From the NCBI RefSeq assembly GCF_963666665.1, contig NZ_OY762999.1, positions 2,485,501 through 2,549,500 on the forward strand: a DNA stretch of 64,000 nucleotides, in the 5' to 3' direction. A model generated the notes under the pieces. It was not told the origin of the DNA. It worked only from the letters and a program-made list of their open reading frames with translations, and searched no databases. Within the stretch, counting starts at the first letter, position 1. The number at the start of each line of letters is the position of its first letter. Made by a program: the position numbers and the translations under genes. Of the stretch, positions 16,990 through 25,189 are shown one piece after another. This DNA is from Maridesulfovibrio sp. (GTDB lineage Bacteria; Desulfobacterota; Desulfovibrionia; Desulfovibrionales; Desulfovibrionaceae).

Positions 16990-18174
16990 TTAGCTTCCTT
17001 TTTTCACCGGAACAAGGCTCTTAACCTTATTCAAGGCAAAACGAGTACAAACTGGTCCCGCTATCTCAAAAAAAACTGTCGCCATTGCTATTACCGAAAC
17101 CACGGATTGAAACTCCTCAAACCTGTTCGCAGCAGTAAGGGCCATCCCAAGGGCAATGCCCGCTTGCGGCATCAACGACATTCCCATCCAGCCGCTGAAC
17201 GCAATGGACTTTCCGGCAAACAAGCCGCCAAAATAGGCACCAATAAAACGGCCAGAAATCCGCAGCAATATATATAAAACTATCAACAACAAATGTTGTA
17301 GAAAATATTCCAACTGGACACTGACGCCTGCAAAGATAAAGAAAACTACCAGCAGCGGCCACTCCACACCCTCGACAGCACAGAACGGACGGTCATGATG
17401 CCGGGCAACATTTGCCACAACAGCACCCATCACCATTGCAGAAAGAAGATATGAAGCATCCAGCCACAAAGCAAAGCCGCTACAGATAAAGACCATACCC
17501 AATCCCTCAACAAGACTGGGTTCACCAGATTGTATCCGGCCAGTAAGAAAACTCATTGGAACACCGAGGACCACACCGATAAAGACAGAAACGAAAATTT
17601 CCGAGATACCACCCAGCAATGTATGCAACCCGCCGCCGTCAAGCATCTCTATCTGCGCGGCAGCGAACATCAGGCTGAAAACAATGAGTCCCCAAGCATC
17701 GTCAATAGCTGTAATCTTGAGCAGAGTATCAGGGAACTCTCCTTCAACCTTAGACTCCCTGATTACATCCACAGTTGAAGCCGGGTCAGTGGCCGGAGCT
17801 ATTCCCCCATAGATAAGGGCTACAGGAAGAGAGCATCCGAAGAGCCACAATCCACCTGCGACCCCGACAGCTGTAGAGATTGCAACGAATAAAGAAATGG
17901 ATAATACGGCTTTACCAGATTTACGTATTTCACTGACATTAAAAGAATTACCCAAAAGAAACCCGATAGAGGCAAGGGCTATATCAGAGACAATGGGCAT
18001 CCAGTGCCCAATCGACACAGGAAGAAGATTAAATCCTGCCGGACCGATAAGAATCCCGAAAACAATCAATGCTGAAACACGTGGGACCGGAGTGTTTCGA
18101 CCTATCAAATCAGCAATCAATCCCAAAAAGAACAAAAAGCCCAAAGTCATTAAAGTCAATGCTGAAACAGACAC
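16990..18174 (-). CDS. Cation:proton antiporter (CPA2/KefB-NhaS type)
   Basis: A 394-residue protein with about 12 TM segments. The transport signatures of the Na+/H+ exchanger superfamily are present: GGIAPATDPASTVDV (unwound TM4 region) and AIDDAWG (paired Asp of TM5). No TrkA-N or USP regulatory domain is attached. It probably exchanges Na+ or K+ for protons, useful for a marine organism. It is monocistronic on the minus strand, with its leader in the long gap before the acetate transporter. Confidence 0.88.
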   Translation of the reverse strand: MSVSALTLMTLGFLFFLGLIADLIGRNTPVPRVSALIVFGILIGPAGFNLLPVSIGHWMPIVSDIALASIGFLLGNSFNVSEIRKSGKAVLSISLFVAISTAVGVAGGLWLFGCSLPVALIYGGIAPATDPASTVDVIRESKVEGEFPDTLLKITAIDDAWGLIVFSLMFAAAQIEMLDGGGLHTLLGGISEIFVSVFIGVVLGVPMSFLTGRIQSGEPSLVEGLGMVFICSGFALWLDASYLLSAMVMGAVVANVARHHDRPFCAVEGVEWPLLVVFFIFAGVSVQLEYFLQHLLLIVLYILLRISGRFIGAYFGGLFAGKSIAFSGWMGMSLMPQAGIALGMALTAANRFEEFQSVVSVIAMATVFFEIAGPVCTRFALNKVKSLVPVKKGS

Positions 18175-18663
18175 AGGCCCTCCCCTCTAAAAGGATTAAA
18201 AAGAGCAACCCTCACGGTTTATCTTCCGCCTTTCGCCCGGAGTTATGTCGCCGACCTTTTTTAGAGCTAAACTACTGCGACAAGAGTCAAGGCGGATACG
18301 CTCATCCGGATTTCATTCCCAACATTTTAAATAGTTCTGGTTTCATCTTCTGCTTCATACTATACTCATTATAAACAATTTTCACGAAACCAAAAAGATT
18401 ATCCGCAAATGGAGAGAAGAAAGAAACTGGTTACACATTCATTTCCAGCACAATTCAACATCTTAAAAAGGGGTGAAAAGATATGGTAAAAGAATTTATA
18501 ACTTGCATTTAAATACATTTTAATCTAGCTGAATGAGCGTTCACTACTCACAAAACACACCCACACTCCAACCAACACCCACCACTCACATTTTCCTCTG
18601 CCCCACCGACAGTGGAAAGCCGGATCAAGTGTGTTTTGAAAGACTTATTTTTAGGAGAGAAAA
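18175..18663. other. 489-bp divergent intergenic region with G-free C-rich tract
   Basis: There is no supportable gene. It contains an inverted repeat TGAATGAGCGTTCA (18530-18543) and a strand-biased tract 18540-18599 with no G in 60 bases, rich in CA and CC, ending about 65 bases before the acetate-transporter ATG. If transcribed, that tract has the composition of a Rho utilisation site. AGGAGAG at 18653-18659 is the ribosome-binding site of the downstream gene. Confidence 0.5.
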
Positions 18664-19218
18664 ATGGAATCAAAACTCGCTAACCCCGCCCCGTTAGGCC
18701 TTATGGGCTTCGGCATGACCACCATCCTGTTGAATATCCATAACGCAGGATTTTTCCCCATCAGCTCCATGATCTTGGCTATGGGTATTTTTTACGGCGG
18801 CATCGCGCAGGTAATCGCCGGAGTGATGGAATTCAAGAAAGGCAATACCTTCGGAACCACTGCCTTCACTTCCTACGGCCTGTTCTGGCTGACCCTCGTA
18901 GCATTGATTGTAATGCCCAAGATGGGACTGGCAGAACCCACCCCGCACGCATTCATGGGCTGGTACCTGCTCCTGTGGGGTATCTTCACCCTGTTTATGT
19001 TCGTTGGCACCCTGAAAGGCAACAAGGTACTGCAGTTCATCTTCTTTTCCCTGACAGTACTTTTCTTCCTGCTGGCTGTGCGCGATTTCACCGGCAACCA
19101 CTTCATTGGCACCATTGCCGGATGGGAAGGAATAGTCTGCGGAGCATCCGCATTCTACCTCGCCATGGCTGAAGTCATCAACGAACAGCACGGCCGTACT
19201 GTCCTGCCCATCGGCTAA
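18664..19218 (+). CDS. satP: GPR1/FUN34/YaaH family acetate transporter
   Basis: A 184-residue, six-TM protein. The family signature NPAPLGLMGFGMTTILLN is at the N-terminus, and the FYGGIAQVIAGVMEFKKGNTFG pore region follows. The family moves acetate/succinate with protons or forms hexameric acetate channels. In an incomplete-oxidising sulfate reducer an acetate export role is natural, though that is inference. It is monocistronic: long leader before, strong terminator after. Confidence 0.92.
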   Translation: MESKLANPAPLGLMGFGMTTILLNIHNAGFFPISSMILAMGIFYGGIAQVIAGVMEFKKGNTFGTTAFTSYGLFWLTLVALIVMPKMGLAEPTPHAFMGWYLLLWGIFTLFMFVGTLKGNKVLQFIFFSLTVLFFLLAVRDFTGNHFIGTIAGWEGIVCGASAFYLAMAEVINEQHGRTVLPIG

Positions 19219-19247
19219 TAACACGCCCCGCTTCTCATGAAAGTATT

Positions 19248-19284
19248 AAGGCCGCTCTACCTAAATGGTAGGGCGGCCTTTTTT
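19248..19284 (+). terminator. Rho-independent terminator after acetate transporter
   Basis: AAGGCCGCTCTACC pairs with GGTAGGGCGGCCTT (one G-U) around loop TAAAT; a T6 run ends at 19284. Confidence 0.92.
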
Positions 19285-19408
19285 GATGCCATCACGCGGC
19301 TAAGAATCCCGCTCTTCCCCTCATTCGAGTTTTAAATTATAGATAGCGGACGCTATGCGGAATATATGTCCGCTTAAGCACAGAATAAGCTTCAGGAGAA
19401 AACCGAAC

Positions 19409-20293
19409 ATGAATATGGAACATGATATTACAAGGGCCAAATTTCTGATTGAATCGCTGCCGTACATCAAAGAATTCTACGGCGAAACAATCGTCATCAA
19501 ATACGGCGGCAACGCCATGATCGATGAAGACCTGAAGCGAGCATTCGCCCTGAACATCATCCTACTGAAATACATCGGCATCAATCCGGTAGTGGTGCAT
19601 GGAGGCGGGCCGCAGATTCAAAAAATGCTCAGCGCGCTGAACATCGACAGCCAGTTCAAGAGCGGATACCGGGTCACAGACGAAGCGACAATGGATGTCG
19701 TCGAAATGGTTCTGGTGGGTCAGGTCAACAAACAGATCGTCAATCTGATCAACCTGAACGGCGGTAAGGCTGTTGGACTTTCCGGTAAGGATGGCATGCT
19801 TATCAAGGCCGAACAAAAGGAACTGGTCATTGAATCCGAGACTAAAGCACCTGAAATTATCGACCTCGGCAAGGTCGGCGAAGTGACCGAAGTCAACACC
19901 ACTCTCATCGAGTCACTGCAAAGCGAAGGCTTCATCCCGGTTATCGCCCCCGTAGGCGTAGACGAAGAAGGTTCCACCTACAACATCAACGCCGACTCTG
20001 TTGCCGGAGCTGTTGCCGCAGCCATGAACGCTAAGCGCCTGCACCTGCTGACCGACGTACAAGGACTGCTCGATGCAGATAAGAATCTTATTTCTTCACT
20101 GACTTGCCGCGAAGCAGCCGAGGCCATTGATTCCGGTATTGCCAAAGGCGGAATGATCCCCAAACTGAGCTGCTGCCTTGAAGCTGTTCACAGCGGAGTT
20201 GAGAAAGCTCACATCATTGACGGACGGGTTGAAAACTGCGTGCTGCTCGAACTTTTCACCAAGAGCGGTATCGGAACAGAGATCGTAAGTTAG
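19409..20293 (+). CDS. argB: Acetylglutamate kinase
   Basis: A 294-residue amino-acid kinase for arginine synthesis. KYGGNAMID (Lys/Gly-rich phosphate loop), VVHGGGPQI and the C-terminal IAKGGMIPKL substrate loop are all present. The start is ATG 19409 with AGGAGA at 19394-19399; the upstream in-frame ATG at 19355 would add 18 basic residues and lacks a ribosome-binding site. The mobB gene follows after 16 bases, so argB may lead the cofactor operon transcriptionally. Confidence 0.96.
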   Translation: MNMEHDITRAKFLIESLPYIKEFYGETIVIKYGGNAMIDEDLKRAFALNIILLKYIGINPVVVHGGGPQIQKMLSALNIDSQFKSGYRVTDEATMDVVEMVLVGQVNKQIVNLINLNGGKAVGLSGKDGMLIKAEQKELVIESETKAPEIIDLGKVGEVTEVNTTLIESLQSEGFIPVIAPVGVDEEGSTYNINADSVAGAVAAAMNAKRLHLLTDVQGLLDADKNLISSLTCREAAEAIDSGIAKGGMIPKLSCCLEAVHSGVEKAHIIDGRVENCVLLELFTKSGIGTEIVS

Positions 20294-20309
20294 TACGGAG
20301 ATAAATATA

Positions 20310-21014
20310 ATGAAAGCGATAGCCATCGTCGGGAAAAAGAAGACCGGCAAAACCACCATGGGTCTTGCGCTGGTCAAGAAGCTCACTGAAAAAGGCTACA
20401 AAGTCGGGGTGCTCAAGCATTCCCACCACGGCTTTGACGGAGCAGAAGGCGCAGACACCGAGGAATACAAGAAAATAGCCTCCTGTGTGGCAGCGTACTC
20501 TCCCAGCGAGTCCTTTGTTTCATGGAAACAGGAACGCACAGTTCAGGATCTGGTTCCGCTCATGGACGCCGACGTAATCGTCATGGAAGGCGGCAACAAG
20601 GTAGGCTGGCTGCCCCGGATGATCATGGTCCGCGAAGACAACGACGACAAAGAATTTTACCCCAAACTCGCCTTAAAACAAATTCCGGCCTGTTCGCCTG
20701 AAAATCAGCCTTCCGATGAACTTCTGGAAGAGCTGTCCGACTTGGTCATGGACAAAGGTTTCATCCTGCCGGGTCTTAACTGCGGCGCCTGCGGACGCGA
20801 ATTCTGTATGGATTTCGTGGCTGACATTATTGCCGGAAAAGCCCGCGTTTCCGGATGTCAGGCCATGAAAACCCAGATGTCCGTCACCTGTAATGGCGTA
20901 GAACTTGGATTCAACCCCTTTGTGGCCGACATGCTTTCCGCCGGAATTACCGCCATGCTCAAGCAGCTCAAAGGGTACGTTCCCGGAGACATTGAAATTA
21001 TAATTAAGAATTAA
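20310..21014 (+). CDS. mobB: MobB-like GTPase with C-terminal Fe-S type cysteine motif
   Basis: A 234-residue protein. The N-terminal 165 residues are the MobB P-loop domain (IVGKKKTGKTTMGLALV, the VLKHSHHGFD segment, and VMEGGNK). MobB assists MobA in making the guanine-dinucleotide form of molybdopterin. An extra C-terminal domain has LNCGACGREFC followed by a distal Cys (VSGCQA), the spacing of [4Fe-4S] domains in RnfB or corrinoid Fe-S proteins. The fusion hints at redox or Fe-S linked control of cofactor insertion. It heads a run mobB-moeA-moeA. Confidence 0.85.
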   Translation: MKAIAIVGKKKTGKTTMGLALVKKLTEKGYKVGVLKHSHHGFDGAEGADTEEYKKIASCVAAYSPSESFVSWKQERTVQDLVPLMDADVIVMEGGNKVGWLPRMIMVREDNDDKEFYPKLALKQIPACSPENQPSDELLEELSDLVMDKGFILPGLNCGACGREFCMDFVADIIAGKARVSGCQAMKTQMSVTCNGVELGFNPFVADMLSAGITAMLKQLKGYVPGDIEIIIKN

Positions 21015-21038
21015 AAACTGCCCCTCCGGAGGCATCCA

Positions 21039-22283
21039 TTGATAAACCACGAATTTTTTAAAATTATCAGCAGGGTCGAATTTGAAGCCCTGCTGAATTC
21101 TTTTGCAGCGGTGGACACAGAAACGGTTTCCATTTCCGATGCTTGCGGGCTGGTACTTGGCGAAGATATCATCTCACCGGAAGACCTTCCCCCGGCCAAC
21201 CGTTCCTGCATGGACGGTTATGCAGTAAACGCCCGTGATGCTTTCGGTGCAACCGAAGGCAACCCGGCTTATCTGGAATGCTCCGCCACCCTTAAGGTGG
21301 ATGAAGATCCCGACTTCGAGCTCCAGCCCGGAGAATGTGCTGCCATCCCCACCGGAGGAACTCTGCCTGACGGAGCAGATGCTGTGGTTATGGTCGAACA
21401 TACTCAGGAACTGGGGGCCGGAACCATTGAGATCCGTAAATCTTCCGCTCCGGGTGAACACACCATGCTCAAGGGCGAAGATGCTGCAAAAGGAGATCTG
21501 ATATTTCAGGCCGGACACAAGGTCCGCTTTCAGGATGTCGGATTGCTGGCGGCGCTGGGAATCAAGGAAGTTGTTGTCCACCGCAAACCGCGCGTGGGCA
21601 TCATTTCCACCGGAGATGAACTGGTAGAGATAGACTCCCCGCAAAAAATCGGAACTATCCGCGACGTAAACTCGCACACACTGCGCTGTCTGGTAAATAA
21701 TGCCGGCGCGGAAGCCGTCAATTACGGCATTGTGGGCGATGAGCTGGAAAAACTTGAAACCACGCTTGAAAAAGCAATCACCGAAAACGATCTGGTACTT
21801 CTTTCCGGCGGAAGCTCGGTGGGCATGCGTGATTTGACCGTTCAAGCCATCGAATCCATGCATGATTCCGAAATACTTGCTCACGGCGTGGCAATCAGCC
21901 CCGGAAAACCGACCATACTCGGGCGGGCAGGAAGCAAGCCCGTACTGGGACTGCCTGGACAGGTAACTTCGGTTCAAGTCGTTATGCTGGCTCTGGTCGT
22001 CCCCTTTATCCGTCAGCTTATGGGCCAGAGGAATGCATTCTCCAGCACTGATCGCATGCTTGTACAGGCCGAACTGGGCCGCAACACCGTATCCAAGCCG
22101 GGACGCGAAGACTACGTACGCATGAAACTGACCTACCGCGAAGGAAAACTGCCTCTGGCTGAACCTATTTACGGTAAATCCGGCCTACTCAAGACCATGA
22201 TCCAAGCTGACGGGTTAATGATCATCCCCGCTGACACCGAAGGATTCTACGCCGGAAACACAGTAAATATCTGGAAAATTTAA
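21039..22283 (+). CDS. moeA: Molybdopterin molybdenumtransferase MoeA
   Basis: A 414-residue MoeA starting at TTG 21039 with GGAGG at 21028-21032. SCMDGYAV (metal-insertion loop), IPTGGTLPDGADAVV, STGDELVEI and LSGGSSVGMRD are canonical. It inserts Mo or W into adenylated molybdopterin. A second, fused MoeA starts 12 bases downstream; paired MoeA proteins in sulfate reducers could separate molybdenum from tungsten insertion, which is inference. Confidence 0.95.
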   Translation: MINHEFFKIISRVEFEALLNSFAAVDTETVSISDACGLVLGEDIISPEDLPPANRSCMDGYAVNARDAFGATEGNPAYLECSATLKVDEDPDFELQPGECAAIPTGGTLPDGADAVVMVEHTQELGAGTIEIRKSSAPGEHTMLKGEDAAKGDLIFQAGHKVRFQDVGLLAALGIKEVVVHRKPRVGIISTGDELVEIDSPQKIGTIRDVNSHTLRCLVNNAGAEAVNYGIVGDELEKLETTLEKAITENDLVLLSGGSSVGMRDLTVQAIESMHDSEILAHGVAISPGKPTILGRAGSKPVLGLPGQVTSVQVVMLALVVPFIRQLMGQRNAFSSTDRMLVQAELGRNTVSKPGREDYVRMKLTYREGKLPLAEPIYGKSGLLKTMIQADGLMIIPADTEGFYAGNTVNIWKI

Positions 22284-22295
22284 AAAGGAAGCCCC

Positions 22296-24230
22296 ATGAG
22301 TGACCGCAATATATACCTGAAGACCATTCCTGTTCCTGAAGCCGTAAAAACTGTCATGAACAATCTTGACCGCGATTCACTGGTACAGACCGAAACCATT
22401 CCGGTTCACGAAGCCCTTGGGCGAGTCACTGCGGAAGCAGTAATCGCCCGCTGTTCTTCTCCAACCTATCATTCGGCAGCAATGGACGGTTATGCTGTAA
22501 AAAGCGAAACAACCTTCACTGCCCGTGAAGGACAGCCCCTGCTGCTGAAAAAGGAAGAAGGCTGCATTCCGGTCAACACCGGTAATCCGCTGCCTGACGG
22601 AATGGACGCCATCATCATGATTGAACATGTGGTGGATGAAGGCGAAAATATTTCAATCGAAGCACCGGCCTTTCCGTGGCAGCATGTACGCCGCATTGGT
22701 GAAGATATTGTGGCTACGGAAATGCTGCTCCCGCGCAAGCACACCATTTCCGCTTTTGATATGGGTGCGCTGCTTTCTGCCGGGATTTACGAGATCAAAG
22801 TTTATGAAAAAATCCGCATGACCTTCATCCCGACTGGAGATGAGGTCCTGCCCTTCGCAGACCGCCCTACCCCCAAACCGGGTGAAGTCATCGAATCCAA
22901 TTCACAGGTATTCAAATCACTGGCAGCCGGACTTGATGTAGAATTCAACTTCACTGCTCCGGTCAAAGACCGTGAGGAGAAATTAACTGCAGCAGTGGAA
23001 GAGGCCCTCAAGACCTCACACATTGTGGTGGTCGGCGCCGGGTCCTCAGCCGGGAGCAAGGATTTCACACGCATCGTTTTTGAAAAACTGGGTAAGCTGC
23101 TGGTTCACGGCATTGCGGTAATGCCCGGAAAGCCCACTGTGCTGGGAACCGCACAGGGCAAACTGCTTGTGGGTGCACCGGGATATCCGGTCAGCGCAGT
23201 GGTCTGCTTTGAAGACGTGCTCACCCCGATCATTTCATGGCTGGCAGGTAAACATGAGCCGCAGCGCGACAAAGTACAAGTTCGTCTTGCACGGCGTACA
23301 CCTTCCAAACCCGGTCAGGAAGAAATAGTCAGATTGGCAGTGGGGCAGGTTGGCGATGAATACATCGGTGTCCCGCTTTCACGCGGCGCAGGAATGATCA
23401 CTACCCTGACCAAAGCGCAAGGCTTTACCCGTGTTCCTGCGGACAGTGAAGGAGTTGAGCTGAATGAGACCGTGAATGTAGAACTTTTTTCCAGCCGTGC
23501 CGAGCTGGACAAGGTGCTCATGCATGTAGGCAGCCATGACAATACCATCGACTTGCTTGCCGACATGCTCATGGGCGGAAACAATCCGCTGCGCCTGGTA
23601 TCAACTCACGCGGGGTCTATGGGCGGACTTACTGCACTGAAAAATGACATGGCTCTTTTTGCCGGAGCACATTTATTCGACCCCGAAACAAATGATTTCA
23701 ACTTCCCGTTTATCGAAAGGTACCTGCCCGGAATGGAGGTAACTGTTGTCAACCTCGCTATCCGCCATCAGGGATTCATCGTCCCCAAAGGCAACCCCAA
23801 GAACATCAAAGGCATTGAGTCTCTGGACGGTCTTGATATTAATTTCATTAACCGTCAGCGCGGAGCCGGAACCAGAATCCTCTTTGACTACCACATGAAG
23901 AAAGCAGGCCTGAAACCGATGAACATTCTCGGTTATGACCGTGAAGAATTCACCCACATGGCCGTTGCCGCCAACGTACTTACCGGAGCCGCAGATTGCG
24001 GACTGGGTATTTTTGCGGCAGCCAAGGCACTGGACCTCGACTTCGTGCCGCTGGCCCATGAAAGATACGATCTGATCATTCCGCAAAAACACATGGAAGA
24101 CCGCCGGATAAAAACACTGCTCGCGTTAATAAAATCTGATAAGGTCAAACAGGCTATCAGCAAACTGGGCGGCTATGAAACCGACCTCACCGGAAAGGAA
24201 ATGAAGCCGGGAGTCGGTCTGGGATACTAA
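22296..24230 (+). CDS. moeA: MoeA fused to periplasmic-binding-protein-like domain
   Basis: A 644-residue protein. Residues 1-400 are a second MoeA (AAMDGYAVKS, PTGDEVLPF, GAGSSAGSKDF). Residues about 420-640 form a PBP-like/LysR-substrate-type domain (LRLVSTHAGSMGGLTALKND, then RQRGAGTRILFDYH and TGAADCGLG), as in MoeA-PBP fusions and in ModE-like sensors. There is no signal peptide, so the domain works in the cytoplasm, presumably sensing or delivering molybdate/tungstate. It shares the operon with mobB and moeA and is followed after 24 bases by a small gene of unknown function. Confidence 0.92.
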   Translation: MSDRNIYLKTIPVPEAVKTVMNNLDRDSLVQTETIPVHEALGRVTAEAVIARCSSPTYHSAAMDGYAVKSETTFTAREGQPLLLKKEEGCIPVNTGNPLPDGMDAIIMIEHVVDEGENISIEAPAFPWQHVRRIGEDIVATEMLLPRKHTISAFDMGALLSAGIYEIKVYEKIRMTFIPTGDEVLPFADRPTPKPGEVIESNSQVFKSLAAGLDVEFNFTAPVKDREEKLTAAVEEALKTSHIVVVGAGSSAGSKDFTRIVFEKLGKLLVHGIAVMPGKPTVLGTAQGKLLVGAPGYPVSAVVCFEDVLTPIISWLAGKHEPQRDKVQVRLARRTPSKPGQEEIVRLAVGQVGDEYIGVPLSRGAGMITTLTKAQGFTRVPADSEGVELNETVNVELFSSRAELDKVLMHVGSHDNTIDLLADMLMGGNNPLRLVSTHAGSMGGLTALKNDMALFAGAHLFDPETNDFNFPFIERYLPGMEVTVVNLAIRHQGFIVPKGNPKNIKGIESLDGLDINFINRQRGAGTRILFDYHMKKAGLKPMNILGYDREEFTHMAVAANVLTGAADCGLGIFAAAKALDLDFVPLAHERYDLIIPQKHMEDRRIKTLLALIKSDKVKQAISKLGGYETDLTGKEMKPGVGLGY

Positions 24231-24254
24231 AAATAACATCTTGCCGGAGGGGGT

Positions 24255-24740
24255 ATGAACAAGGACAAAGAACACATCGTCAGGCAGAAATGCCATGAAA
24301 ACGTGATCGGCTTTGCCCCGTTCCGCTACCGCTTCGGCAAAGGCAGCTTCATCCGCGAAGGACTGCTCAATATCGGTATATTTGATGACAAGGAAGGCGG
24401 ACATCTGGTGCTGACCTTCATCTTCGATTCCGACTCAATCATGACCGACAACGATATCCTCGACCGCATGGGACGTCTCGATTTCAGTCCCATGACCCGC
24501 AAAGGATTACTGACCGCATTACGCAATTCAGCTGAATTCGAGCAGAACGAAAATTTCGCCATGCACGAATTCAGCTTTTATTTTGACAAAATGCCTGCCG
24601 ACATTCCCAAGCTGATTAATCACTGTTTCATCCCCTTCTTTCTGGAGCACCTTTACATGCGTATCGGGGAAGTTGAATGGATGGAAGACGAAAAGATCAA
24701 GGGGGTGTTTTGCAGGATGAAAGATCACTTTAAATGGTAA
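24255..24740 (+). CDS. Uncharacterised 161-aa protein
   Basis: I do not recognise this family. It is a soluble, acidic/aromatic protein with no signal peptide; notable segments are FAPFRYRFGKGSFIREGLLN and FDKMPADIPKLINHCFIPFF. GGAGGGGG at 24246-24253 is a strong ribosome-binding site. The 24-base distance to the fused moeA and 18-base distance to the tautomerase gene put it in the cofactor operon. Only two Cys are present, so a metal site is not obvious. Confidence 0.7.
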   Translation: MNKDKEHIVRQKCHENVIGFAPFRYRFGKGSFIREGLLNIGIFDDKEGGHLVLTFIFDSDSIMTDNDILDRMGRLDFSPMTRKGLLTALRNSAEFEQNENFAMHEFSFYFDKMPADIPKLINHCFIPFFLEHLYMRIGEVEWMEDEKIKGVFCRMKDHFKW

Positions 24741-24758
24741 AATTTCAGGAGAAAGATA

Positions 24759-24956
24759 ATGCCCGTAATTAAAGTTGAGATGTTCGAAGGCAGAACCATC
24801 GAACAGAAGCGAGAGCTTGTAGAAGTGCTCTCCAAAGAAACCGCCCGCATCACCGGATGCAGCGTGGAATCAATTTATGTTGTCATTGATGAAGTAAAAA
24901 AGGAAAACTGGGGAGCAGGAGGAGAGCTTTGCTCTGATAAGTATCCGGACAAATAA
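24759..24956 (+). CDS. 4-oxalocrotonate tautomerase family enzyme
   Basis: A 65-residue tautomerase. The catalytic proline follows the initiator Met (MPVIKVEMFEGRT), followed by the amphipathic helix EQKRELVEVLSKETARITG and the strand YVVIDEV. Members are hexamers that shift keto-enol double bonds; the physiological substrate is unknown. It is the last gene of the moeA-linked operon. AT content rises sharply just downstream, where the retron begins. Confidence 0.88.
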   Translation: MPVIKVEMFEGRTIEQKRELVEVLSKETARITGCSVESIYVVIDEVKKENWGAGGELCSDKYPDK

Positions 24957-25022
24957 ACAACATACAACATATATAACAATCCTACCATTGACCAAATAGT
25001 CCTGATCCTTTATTTAAAAACA

Positions 25023-25169
25023 GGCATCCGCACAAGGTAATTGATTTTTGTCGCTTGAACCGGCGATGATAACTAAACGGTTAGGCCGCTGGCTTAACTA
25101 TTCCAGCGTAACCTTCTGGTTACTTTTAACCCTTGCTCTGCAACAGGTTTGAATTCCCATGCGGGTGCC
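25023..25169 (+). ncRNA. Candidate retron msr-msd RNA
   Basis: This lies directly upstream of the reverse transcriptase. The outer inverted repeat a1/a2 is GGCATCCGCA (25023-25032) with TGCGGGTGCC (25160-25169), 10 bp with one G-U. Inside are successive hairpins: TCGC/GCGA (25051-25066), TAAC/GTTA (25070-25083), CGCTGG/CCAGCG (25087-25108), TAACC/GGTTA (25109-25122) and TTGC/GCAA (25133-25143). Position, about 147-nt length and a closing repeat ending 20 bases before the RT start match retron non-coding RNAs. The branching guanosine and the msr/msd boundary cannot be fixed by eye. Confidence 0.72.
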
Positions 25170-25189
25170 AATTTTTTTAAGGATTCCGC

